Shown here piece by piece: positions 49,696 to 59,674 of a stretch of 64,000 nt of DNA. The stretch spans positions 69,903,740 through 69,967,739 of the forward strand of contig JALIGW010000001.1 of assembly GCA_023053685.1 (NCBI GenBank), written 5' to 3'. The notes beneath the pieces were generated by a model. That model had not been told where the DNA came from, ran no database searches, and saw only the letters and a program-made list of their open reading frames with translations. The stretch comes from Diadophis punctatus similis (taxonomy: Eukaryota; Chordata; Lepidosauria; Squamata; Dipsadidae). The position numbers and the translations under genes are program-made. Numbering within the stretch: the first letter of the stretch is position 1; every line of letters starts with the position of its first letter.

Positions 49696-50491
49696 CCGTA
49701 TTTTTCGGAGTATAAGACGCACCTTTTTGCCCCCAAAAAGAGGGTGCAAATGTCGGTGCGTCTTATACACCGAATACAGCAATTTTTGGCCTCCCGAAGC
49801 CCCGCCCCCGCATCCAATTTTTGCAAAAAACGGGCCGGTTTTTTGCAAAAATGGTGGGGTTTGCCTTCCCCCACCCCCTAGGAGTGCTCTGCAGGCTTCC
49901 CAGATCCTTTGCATGCCCTGTTTTTGCAAAAGAACGAGCAAAAAGCGGGCCATTTTTTTGCAAAAATTGGGGCATTTTTGTCTTCCCCCACACCCTAGGA
50001 ATGCTCTGCAGGCTTCCCAGATCCCCTGCATGCCCTGTTTTTGCAAAAAAAAATGAGTGAAAAACTGGCCAGTTTTTGCAAAAATTGGGGCGTTTTTGCC
50101 TCCCCCCCCCTCTGCAGGCTTCCCAGATCCTCTGCATGCCCTGTTTTTGCAAAAAAATGAGTGAAAAACCGGCCGTTTTTTGCAAAAATTGGGGCGTTTT
50201 TGCCTTCTAATTACCATATCTAGCATGACTGGAGGAGGAATTCTGGGAGTTGAAGTCCACTAGTCTTAAAGCTGTCAAGTTTGAAGTTTGTAAAAAGTGT
50301 ACATGGTTGTAAAAAATGTACATGGTTGTAAAAATTATACATGATTGTAAAAAGTATTCTGCTATACTGGTATTTTATTAAATAATATATTACTACATCA
50401 TTTGGTTCAGAATACTTTTTTCCTTGTTTTCCTCCTCTAAAATCTAGGTGCGTCTTATACTCCGGTGCGTCTTATACTCCGAAAAATACGG
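49696..50491. mobile_element. TA-flanked element with CCGTATTTTTCGG ends (796 bp), inserted in CR1
   Basis: CCGTATTTTTCGGAGTATAA / TTATACTCCGAAAAATACGG form perfect inverted ends, flanked by TA (49694-49695, 50492-50493). Removing the element and one TA restores the CR1 reading CCACCTATTTAAAATG. The cargo is three to four copies of a roughly 115-125-bp unit (GCTCTGCAGGCTTCCCAGAT, TGCATGCCCTGTTTTTGCAA). Confidence 0.93.
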
Positions 50492-50570
50492 TATTTAAAA
50501 TGATATAGGGTCTCCTGCTTGAGCAGGGGGGTGGACTAGAAGACCTCTAACATCTTTTCCAGCTCTATTC
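50492..50570 (+). mobile_element. CR1 LINE 3' UTR, second segment
   Basis: GGGTCTCCTGCTTGAGCAGG then GTGGACTAGAAGACCTCTAA is the CR1 3' UTR continuing from 49695. Confidence 0.86.
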
Positions 50571-52617
50571 TGATTAACACCAAAATGTCTGCCTAGACAG
50601 CTTCTGCTCTTTTATGTTTTGTGACTTGATTTGAAGAACAGAGGTAATTTAATATTTTCCCATTTTGTTGTATTTCATACAAGTGGGTGGTGATGTATGT
50701 GATTATTTATTTATTTTCCCTTCCCCAATGATGCACGCTGTGGATTTTTACTACAAGCAAAACTTGGGGCCTTCTTGGTCAAGTAATTAGAAAATGTAAG
50801 TCTGTAGGTTAATACATCCCACAAACCTCAGATTCCAGGTACGATTACTAGATTTCTTGATCTTTTTATCTGTATCAAGCATGACCAATGATCACATTAG
50901 CTAGAAGATTAATGAATCAGATAGAGGAAGGCTGGCTTACCTCAATAATACAAAGCAGCTGCAAGGTATCATTACATCTATAGTGGTAAGTTGATAGAGG
51001 CTGTTTTCTAAATGTGAAAGCATAGCTTAAGTTCATATTCCTGTTCTTCAACCTGGAATTAACCTCAGCTTCAATTGCAAACATGAAATGTATTCATTAA
51101 AACAAAATGAAAATTCTCCCGTGAAGAAGTTACAGTCCATATGACCTTGGTAGCCAATCAGAAGATCTTAAAAGAAATTTATTTCTTGGTCTTTTTCATT
51201 AGTATCCATATGGCAAATTTAGAGTTTATCTTAGTTGATATTTTACATATTTTACTTTTCAACAGATTCACAGAATATAAAATAAAACAAATGCCTATAA
51301 CATAACCAGTTTGGCATTAATGCCAACAAAATTGACAAAGTCATTGTAAAATAATAATGAAGCTTCATTCTGTTTAGTATGATCAATTTAATAATTGTCT
51401 TAACAGAACTCAGAACATAGTAGAAATGTGGCAGAATATTTGTCATTTAAAAGTTACTGAATTAAAAAAGGGCAAAGATAATTATGGTACTTTGTTTAGA
51501 ACAATAATGTACATATGGACAAGATGTAGAAAATTTTTTATAAACAGGTAGATTATGAACAGCATGGACTAATAATTGCTAATGGTCCTATAATAATGGC
51601 TACTTTAAAAAGATCATTTAAAGATAACATTTAATTGTTTAATGAAGTTTAAAATACATTTAATGTATAAATAAATAGTAATCGTAACTATGAAGTTAGA
51701 AATAATACTATTGCAGTAAAAAAGAATCCATTTGTCTTGCCATGAAAAAATGAATTGTAAATATGATATAATGTCCCTACGAGATAAAATGAATTCCAGC
51801 ATTAAGAATAGTACAATAATGTTTTGGGTGTCTTGCATTTCTGTTGTTGCTGGAATCCAATTCACTATTTAAAACATCTGAACCTCTGTTCTGGAAACTA
51901 TGAGAAGAATGTGTAATTGCTTTTTAGTGTTCAGAATTTAGGAACATTTCCCCAAACTTCAATAATTGTAATTTAAATCAGACAGATCCCAGATAATTTT
52001 CTTCACATCCTGTCTCTTTGGGTAGTCTTTAAGGCCAAACAATCCCTTGATGTTCCAAAAGTGTTCAGCATTTGACACTGTGTATATTTAAATGTGTCAC
52101 TCACACATTGGGGGAAAAAAATAAGGAAAGATGGGAATTTTGTTCCAAGATTATATAGTCTTTGAAGATTTTGCCATCTCTGTTCCTGATGTTAGTCTAA
52201 TAATTGCACTTTGAAGGCATGTTACAGAGTTGAATGTATGCTACTTATAGTAACAACCAGCATTGATTTGCTGTCAGAGAACATAATGAATGCCAAGGTT
52301 ATTGTTACATTGTTGCTAAAGTACATCTTCCTTTGAATTGCTTTCTTTCCAGTTTGTTCCTTTTATTTTATGTTAGTCTGTTTCCTATTCTGACCTGTTT
52401 ATTTTAAATTGGCACAGAGTTCATAGATGTAGTTCTAGCGGTATAAAATGTTCTGCTACCTATGAAAGATAATGAAATACTGTTATTATCCTGATATTTA
52501 CAAAAAGTTGCTGTAGTGATATCTGAATTACTTCAAATTCTACTGAAATCCTCATCATCATCACCCCCAGTACCTTGACTTGGCTGTGGAGCTTTTGTGC
52601 TCTGAGGAAGATGAGAG

Positions 52618-52727
52618 CAATGTTCCCTCTAAGCTGCGTGGCTGCGCAGCCGCGCACGTGATAAGAAAACGCCGCGCAGCAGTTTCCAACTGCCTCGCGG
52701 CGTTTTCTAATGTCAGAGGGAACATTG
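52618..52727. mobile_element. Palindromic hAT-like MITE, 'CAATGTTCCCTCT' type (110 bp)
   Basis: Ends CAATGTTCCCTCTAA / AGAGGGAACATTG; the inner arms GAAAACGCCGCG(C)AG also pair. Perfect duplication GATGAGAG at 52610-52617 and 52728-52735. Confidence 0.95.
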
Positions 52728-52833
52728 GATGAGAGTTATGCCAGAGGTTCAGTCATACTAGACAGGTCTTACCAGAGGAACCAGATGAAGTGTCTCTTCC
52801 ATAGATTGCCACTCAGGAGGGTATGTTCTGGAT

Positions 52834-52957
52834 CATGGGCCTCCAACCTTGGCAACTTTAAGACTTGTGAACTTCAACTCCCAGTTGAAGTCCACAAGTC
52901 TTAAAGTTGGGAGTTGAAGTCCACAAGTCTTAAAGTTGCCAAGGTTGGAGACCCCTG
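52834..52957. mobile_element. Snap-back hAT-like MITE, rearranged (124 bp)
   Basis: Ends CATGGGCCTCCAACCTTGGC / GCCAAGGTTGGAGACCCCTG, with perfect duplication TTCTGGAT at 52826-52833 and 52958-52965. Same family as 14344-14469, but the right arm block GTTGAAGTCCACAAGTCTTA is present twice. Confidence 0.94.
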
Positions 52958-53300
52958 TTCTGGATCGTATCAGTTAAAGACTTTCCACTGATGGGATCCA
53001 GGAAGAAAGTCTTCTTTGTTGTTGCTTCCACCCATTGGGACATCTTACCTCCAGAGGCCCCCACTTTTCTGGCCTTCTGAAAGAGTTCTAAGTTCTTGCT
53101 CTGCCAATTGGCAGGGGAGGCCTGAGTGGGGTGCAACTCTGGGGGTGCTCTGCAATAAGTGTGAGTATGTGTGGTAACCACTGCATGTAAAACAGTGTGT
53201 GTAAATACTCCCCCTACAAAGACTTGATGCAGTTTGCATGGATGCCTCAAGGAGAGAATAGTGCAGAATTGAAAACAGGGTACCATCCCTCATTCTTCTA

Positions 53301-53694
53301 CAGTCCTTGACTTAACTACCACACCTGGGACTGGAACTTCTGTCACTAAACAATGTACCAGTAGTCATTGAGATGGGTATGCCTGATTTTATCACCTTTT
53401 AGCTACAATTGTTAAACAAATCAAATTGTTAAGTGAATCCAGGCTTCCCCCATTCACTTTGCTTGCCAGAGGCCCCCTGGGAAGGTTGGTGGTGATGAGT
53501 GGTGATCACATGACCCCAGGATGCTGCAGCCATCATAAATACATTCTGGTTGTCAAATGCACAAATTTTGATTATGTGACCATGGGGAGACTGTGACAGT
53601 TGTAAGTGTGAGGACTGGTCATATGTCACTTTTTTCACCACTGTTGTAACGTTGAACAATTGTTAATGCATGGTCATAATTTGAGGACTACCTG
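53301..53694. mobile_element. TA-flanked inverted-repeat element, 'TAGTCCTTGACTTA' family (394 bp)
   Basis: Starts TA|CAGTCCTTGACTTAAC and ends TTGAGGACTACCTG|TA. The interior matches 48158-48544 (GTTAAGTGAATCC, GACCCCAGGATGCTGCAG). Confidence 0.86.
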
Positions 53695-53861
53695 TATATG
53701 TTTTACAGTGAACTCTTTTTCTGTTGACCCTTAAAGTTGACTAATTCTTAGTCAGTTTCAATAGTCAATAATCTTCTTAGCTACAATATATTCTTAACTG
53801 CTGACATGAGATTCATTGTTTCATTATAGTTCTTGTTGCTTATGACTAGATGGGATTAAAA

Positions 53862-54092
53862 CAGTGGTGAAATCCAAATTTTTTTACTATTGGTTCTGTG
53901 GGTGTGGCTTGGGTGTGACGTGGCTTGGTGGCCATGGCTTGGTGGGCGTGGCGGGGAAGGATACTGCAAAATCTCCATTCCCACTCCACTCTGGGGCCAG
54001 CCAGAGGTGGTATTTGCCGGTTCTCCAAACTACTCAAAATTTCTGCTACCAGTTCTCCAGAACCTGTCAGAACCTGCTGGATTTCATCCCTG
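53862..54092. mobile_element. hAT-like element, 'GGTGGGTTCC' family, old copy (231 bp)
   Basis: Starts CAGTGGTGAAATCC and ends GGATTTCATCCCTG. The flanks GATTAAAA / GTTAAACA match at only 5 of 8 positions, so the duplication is not convincing. The interior is the reverse of 7898-8173 (GGATACTGCAAAATCTCC) with several GTGGGTGTGGCTT motifs. Confidence 0.85.
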
Positions 54093-54163
54093 GTTAAACA
54101 TGAACTGGGATGAGAATCGTGGCCAGTGATGAGCCACTCGTGGTACTTTCTCTTAGAGTGTGA

Positions 54164-54400
54164 GAGCAATAGCACTTTATAGCACTTTACTTATATACCG
54201 CTTCATAGTGCTTTACAGCCCTCTCTAAGCGGTTTACAGAGTTCAGCATATTGCCCCCAACAATCTGGGTCCTCATTTTACCGACCTCGGAAGGATGGAA
54301 GGCTGAGTCAACCTTGAGCTGGTGAGATTTGAACAGCTGAACTGCTGAACTAGCAGTCAGCCTGCAGTCGCAGCATTTAACCACTGCACCACTTCAGCTC
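54164..54400 (-). mobile_element. tRNA-derived squamate SINE, TGCTATTGC-tail variant
   Basis: Near full-length minus-strand copy, with head GAGCTGAAGTGGTGCAGTGG, the conserved body, and 3' end TATATAAGTAAAGTGCTATA then AAGTGCTATTGCT. CACTGCACCAC is repeated just outside the head. Confidence 0.87.
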
Positions 54401-55290
54401 TTAGCTGCACCACTGCACCACTACAGCACTAGCAGTAGCACTATGTTCATTCTATCTAGATACTCTGACTTGGCTGGAAACCAATACATATCTGAAATAT
54501 ATTTGAAAGCGCCTTAATCCTTTGCATGTCAGTCTCTTTTTACTTTTCTGAGATAGCCTTAAGATTCTAGTCTTTTGGGAGTTGAACTTAAGTATGTCAT
54601 TAAGAAATTGAACTGTCCCCATGCTCTCTTCTTTTTGAAGTTCAGTGGGACCCAGCTGTCTGGACATTCCTTCTCATTTCTCTTCCCAGAGAATACAATG
54701 ACATTGTCAGCATATGTCTCATGCAAAGAATATTCAAATGATTTTACAAACATTGTTACAGAAAATAATACCAAGCAGCTATTTTAGGTGTCAGATTTAA
54801 AGCTAATGAAAAGCCACTAAGCCCATGCATGAAACAAGTACATAAATCAGCCCAATAAAACACCTTTGTAAATATTTATGTTCTCTGTAGACTCCATTTC
54901 ATGCTTGCTTCCTTTACCTTCACCTCTTGAATTTCCTGTTTTTAGATTATGCCTATGACTGGCTTTAGTTATCTACCTGACATTGCTTAATTAGTTACTA
55001 CTTCCTCTGGTATCATTTACCTTAATCCTAAATCTTTACAGACTCCTAAGTACCTTAGGAGTTGGATGTAATTTTTAAACAAGTCTCAGTAGGACTGATG
55101 TGGGAGGACTCTGCATGATCAATTTCCTGTCGGAAAAAATGGCTGGGCAGCCTGGCAAAAGGCCAGTCGGCACTGTTGGTGAAAGAGCTCAGGAAGCCAC
55201 TTCTTGACTTTCCTGACATCAGTTGCTGTTACTTCAAGTGGCTTTATGCTCAGTGGCCCAGATTGTCAGCCATTCTTGTTTCTCTGAGGC

Positions 55291-58161
55291 ATGGGAATAG
55301 TAGCATTTATGAGGTCAGGATATTATGAGGGCCCTGGGCTCAGGATGCTGCTGCTTAACGCCAGGTCAATTATCAACAAAGCCCCCCTGATACGTGATTT
55401 AATCACAGAGGAGGGGGCAGACCTGGTATGTGTTACCGAGACCTGGCTAGGGCAGGAGGGGGGAGTAGCCCTCTCCGAGATATGCCCAGCCGGTTTCTCG
55501 GTGCAGCACCATTCTCGACCCCAGGGAAGGGGGGGAGGAGTGGCTATTATAACGCGTGGAAATCTGCATCCTCGTAGGATCCCTGCCCCAGAGATTGTTG
55601 GGTGTGAGACGCTCCTTCTGAAGTTGGACTTAGGGGTTCAGGTGGGCCTTTTCTTAACGTACCTGCCTCCCAGCTGCGTAAGTAAGGCCCTGCCTGAGCT
55701 GCTTGAGGCAGTAGCCGGCTTGGCGGTTGAGTTCCCCAGGCTTATGGTGCTGGGGGACTTTAACCTGCCATCTGCTGGCGAAACCTCTGGGGCAGCTCAG
55801 GAGTTCATGGATTCCATGACAACCATGGACCTAACCCAAGTAATTCAAGGTCCGACCCATGAGGGTGGTCACACACTTGACCTAGTGTTTCTCTCGGGGC
55901 AGTGGAGAGATGATCTGAAGATAAGGGATATAGTCACCACCCCACTGTCATGGTCAGATCATTTCCTTCTGAGGCTGGATTTCACAACCCCACTCCTCCC
56001 CCGCAGGGAGGCGGGACCGACTAGGTGGTTCCGCCCCAGGGGCCTAATGGAGCCGGAAGGATTCCAGAGGGAACTTGGGGAAATACCTGAAACCCTGGTA
56101 CACAACTCGGCTGACTCCCTGGTGGATGCTTGGAACACCGCAGCATCAGGGGCGTTAGACCGAATTGCGCCTAAGCGACCTCTCCGTGGCAGTGGATCCC
56201 GGAAAGCTCCCTGGTTTACTGAGGAGCTCCGGGAGATGAAACGCCAGAAGAGACGTCTGGAGCGCCGCTGGAGGAAAAAGAAGACCGAGTCTGACCGAAC
56301 ACTATTAAGAATTTACATCAGATCTTATTTAGTGGCGATAAGGGCGGCAAGACGATCTTATCTTTCCGCTCTTATTGCGTCCGCAGATTCTCGTCCAGCC
56401 GCCTTGTTTAGGGTGACTCGCTCCCTCCTTGCAAAAGGGGGGAGCGAGGAACACTTACAAGGCAGAGCTGAGGAATTAGCTGAGTTTCTGTCGGATAAAG
56501 TCGCTCAGATTCGGTCAAATTTGGACTCCGGCATGGCAGAGTCCATAGAGTTGACAGGGGCGAGTCTTAGTCCATCATTATGGGAAGAGTTTGGGCCTGT
56601 TTCTCCCGAGGATGTGGACAGGGCTATGGGAGCGATGGGTACCTCCACCTGTTTATTGGACCCGTGCCCCTCCTGGCTGGTCTCGGCCAGCAGGGAGGTG
56701 GCACGCGGCTGGATCCAGGCGGTGATCACCGCTTCTTTGCGAGAGGGATCCGTACCGCAGTCATTAAAAGCTGCGGTGGTGCGACCCCTCCTGAAGAAGC
56801 CTTCCCTGGATCCAGCCGATTTGAAAAACTATCGTCCAGTCTCCAACTTACCTTTTCTAGGTAAAGTTGTAGAGAAGGTGGTGGTGACCCAGCTTCTGCA
56901 GCTCCTGGATGAAACAGATCATCTAGATCCTTATCAGTCGGGTTTCAGGCGCGGCTACAGTACAGAAACTGCCTTGGTCGCTCTGATGGATGATCTCTGG
57001 CGGGCCCGGGATGGGGGGAACTCCTCCATCCTGGTGCTACTTGACCTCTCAGCGGCTTTCGATACCATCGACCATGGTATCCTTCTGCATCGGCTCGGCG
57101 AGTTGGGAGTGGGAGGCACCGTTTTGCGGTGGTTCTCCTCTTATCTCGCCGATCGGATGCAGTCGGTGTTGGCAGGAGGGCAGAGATCGTCCCCCAGGCC
57201 CCTACTATGTGGGGTGCCCCAGGGGTCGGTTCTCTCGCCCATCCTGTTTAACATCTACATGAAACCGTTGGGTGAGATCATCCGCAGGCATGGGGTGTGT
57301 TTCCATCAGTACGCTGACGACACCCAGCTGTACATCACCACCCCGTCTGACTTCAGGGAGGCAGTTGATGTAATGTGCCGATGCCTGGACGACGTTAAGA
57401 TCTGGATGGGGAGGAACAGACTCAGACTTAATCCCGACAAGACCGAGTGGCTGTGGATAATGCCTCCTAAGGACCATGATAACTGTCCCTCCTTGGTCTT
57501 CGAGGGTGCGAAACTGACTCCCTCAGACCAGGTCCGCAACTTGGGGGTCCTCCTAGATCCACAGCTAAAATTAGATCATCACCTTTCTGCTGTGGCTAGG
57601 GGGGCCTTTGCACGGGTTCGCCTGGTGCACCAGCTGCGGCCATATCTGGAGAAGGAGGCTTTACTCACGGTCACTCATGCCCTTGTCACCTCGCGTTTGG
57701 ACTACTGCAATGCGCTCTACATGGGGCTACCCTTGAAGAGTATCCGGAGACTTCAATTGGTGCAAAATGCAGCTGCGCGTGCTGTGGTGGGTGTGCCGAG
57801 GTACACCCACGTGACACCGATTCTCCGCCAGCTGCATTGGTTGCCCATCGGTCTCCGGGTCCAATTCAAGGTGTTGATCACCATCTTTAAAGCCCTTCAT
57901 GGCTTAGGACCAGGATATCTCCGGGACCGCATTCTGCCGCATACTTCCCTCCGACCGGTTAGGGCCCACAGAGTTGGCCTCTTCCGGGTCCCGTCAGCCA
58001 AGCAATGCCGGCTGGCGGGCCCCAGGGGGAGGGCCTTCTCTGTGGCTGGCCCCGTGCTCTGGAACCAACTCCCCCCAGAGACCCGAACCATCCCCACTCT
58101 GCTGGCCTTCCGAAAGGCCGTTAAGACATGGCTCTTCCTGCAGGTGGGGGGGACAGCGTAA
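55291..58161 (+). CDS. L2-type LINE endonuclease/reverse transcriptase, intact ORF (956 codons)
   Basis: The ORF encodes an apurinic-like endonuclease followed by a reverse transcriptase, the two activities used in target-primed insertion. Endonuclease motifs are present: NARSI (N23), VTETW (E50), GDFNLP (D156, N158) and SDH (D223, H224). A basic linker lies near residues 310-365. RT motifs follow: NYRPVSNLPFL (about 513-523), LLDLSAAFDTIDH (D585), [17 protein letters not shown] (about 641-657) and YADD (674-677). The C-terminus has LHWLPI and an LWNQLPPETR-type tail typical of L2. The NYRPVSNLPFL signature and the tail favour L2 over CR1. An in-frame stop lies just before the first Met, which may be a chance ATG because homology starts near residue 19. 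No ORF1 is seen upstream. GC content is far above the flanks, as expected for a young insertion. Confidence 0.93.
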   Translation: MGIVAFMRSGYYEGPGLRMLLLNARSIINKAPLIRDLITEEGADLVCVTETWLGQEGGVALSEICPAGFSVQHHSRPQGRGGGVAIITRGNLHPRRIPAPEIVGCETLLLKLDLGVQVGLFLTYLPPSCVSKALPELLEAVAGLAVEFPRLMVLGDFNLPSAGETSGAAQEFMDSMTTMDLTQVIQGPTHEGGHTLDLVFLSGQWRDDLKIRDIVTTPLSWSDHFLLRLDFTTPLLPRREAGPTRWFRPRGLMEPEGFQRELGEIPETLVHNSADSLVDAWNTAASGALDRIAPKRPLRGSGSRKAPWFTEELREMKRQKRRLERRWRKKKTESDRTLLRIYIRSYLVAIRAARRSYLSALIASADSRPAALFRVTRSLLAKGGSEEHLQGRAEELAEFLSDKVAQIRSNLDSGMAESIELTGASLSPSLWEEFGPVSPEDVDRAMGAMGTSTCLLDPCPSWLVSASREVARGWIQAVITASLREGSVPQSLKAAVVRPLLKKPSLDPADLKNYRPVSNLPFLGKVVEKVVVTQLLQLLDETDHLDPYQSGFRRGYSTETALVALMDDLWRARDGGNSSILVLLDLSAAFDTIDHGILLHRLGELGVGGTVLRWFSSYLADRMQSVLAGGQRSSPRPLLCGVPQGSVLSPILFNIYMKPLGEIIRRHGVCFHQYADDTQLYITTPSDFREAVDVMCRCLDDVKIWMGRNRLRLNPDKTEWLWIMPPKDHDNCPSLVFEGAKLTPSDQVRNLGVLLDPQLKLDHHLSAVARGAFARVRLVHQLRPYLEKEALLTVTHALVTSRLDYCNALYMGLPLKSIRRLQLVQNAAARAVVGVPRYTHVTPILRQLHWLPIGLRVQFKVLITIFKALHGLGPGYLRDRILPHTSLRPVRAHRVGLFRVPSAKQCRLAGPRGRAFSVAGPVLWNQLPPETRTIPTLLAFRKAVKTWLFLQVGGTA

Positions 58162-58367
58162 CCATCTGAGCTTACCCCCCAAGTATGTATGTGGTTGAAT
58201 GGATGGATGTTGTTGTTGCTTTTATATTGTTTTTTTTTTTAAATTTTGTACTGTTTTTAAATTGTTGAAATTTTGTCTATTCTTGTATCTTTTATGTTGT
58301 ACGCCGCCCTGAGTCCTTCGGGAGTTGGGCGGCATATAAGAATAACAAAATAAATAAATAAATAAAT
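55291..58367 (+). mobile_element. L2-group LINE, recent copy with 3' UTR and AAAT-type tail
   Basis: After the ORF comes a short 3' UTR ending in a GC-rich hairpin (GCCGCCCTGAGTCC / GGGAGTTGGGCGGC, about 58302-58334) and a tail of AAATA repeats ending near 58367. The same 3' end, in reverse orientation, occurs at 29316-29455 and, degraded, at 36256-36345. The exact 5' end is not resolved and I could not find a target duplication, so a modest 5' truncation remains possible. Confidence 0.85.
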
Positions 58368-58534
58368 TTGAATGGGGGTTTGGCAGAATCTAAACAAGGA
58401 GAGGACCATTTTGGGGAAACATGGCATTAGGCTTGTTTTTAAATTATCTGTATGCATATTTCTCACCTGTGAAAAAGTTGGCAAGCTATGCTTTGCTTTG
58501 CCTGCTTGTTCAGAATAATTTAATCTGCCTAAAA

Positions 58535-58970
58535 CAGTGATGGCGAACCTATGGCACGTGTGCCACAAGTGGCACGCGGAGCCATATCTGCCGGCACACG
58601 AGCCGTTGCCTAGCTTAGCTCCAGCGCGCATGTGCGCGCCGGCCACCTGATTTTTGGCTTGCATGAAGGCTCTGGGAGGGTGTTTTCAGCTTCCGGAGGG
58701 CCTCCGGGGAGACGGGAGAGGGCGTTTTTGCCCTCCCCAGGCTCCAGGGAAGCCTCTGGAGCCTGGGGCGGGCGAAAAATGGGCCTACCAGGCCCACCAG
58801 AAGTTGGGAAACGGGCCATTTCCGGCCTCCAGAGGTCCTCCGGGGGGGGCGAGGGAGACCGTTTTCGCCCTCCCCAGGCATTGAATTATGGATGTGGGCA
58901 CTTGCGCATGTGCAATAGCACGCACGCATGCACTTTCGGCACCCGAGGAAAAAAAGGTTCGCCATCACTG
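58535..58970 (+). mobile_element. hAT-like element, 'GTGATGGCGAACC' family (436 bp)
   Basis: Perfect 15-bp ends CAGTGATGGCGAACC / GGTTCGCCATCACTG and perfect duplication GCCTAAAA at 58527-58534 and 58971-58978. Same orientation as 11672-12097 and highly similar to it, so probably young. Confidence 0.97.
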
Positions 58971-59674
58971 GCCTAAAACATCTGTTTCTGCCAAAAAAAT
59001 AATGGTTAAAAAGACATATTGGACATGACTACTGTTATTTGTAGGAATAATCATGTTTCCAACAGTGTTCAGGAATCCTAATAGCACCACTGTTTTTATT
59101 GTGTTCCTACTACGTACAGAAGGCTAAAAATGTATTGCTTTCTGGAATCCAGTTACTGAATTCATATTTGAGGAAAGAAGAGAGACTTTATAGCCCACAT
59201 CCATCTCTTCTGCTACAACAGGTTTCTTGGGCCTCATGGTTTCCACTAGGAGTCAGAAAGCTGTGATTAATTATTTCCTGTCCATGTTTCTCTGTGTGCA
59301 CACACTGTTTTGAAGGGACAAAATCAGTGCCTTCACCTTAAGAATGAAGAGTTTTTTTCCTTTAATTTCCACCACCCCACCCCCAAATTGGCTAGACATT
59401 TCAGTCCTACCCATTCCATGGATATCATCCATTGCAGCCAAATTCTCTACACTTTTCAGCCAGGAAATCCAATTATTTATTTTAAGAAAAGTGCATCTTT
59501 CACCACAAACATTATTCCCCTCCTTGACAGAAAGCATCTTTCCTGGGGCATCTCACCCTGTCAAGGCCAATGCCATAATTCCCAGAAATTGTGGCTGGAA
59601 GATGCCAGGATAGGAAAGTCTTGACTTCCATAGGGCAAATGAATTTCCCCTTAGTCACTTACATATGACGCCAA

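Noticed and set aside
49649..50226. Overlapping ORFs of 135-177 codons with CMPCF / FAKTGHA repeats
   Set aside because: They translate the tandem cargo of the TA-flanked element; the periodicity comes from DNA repeats.
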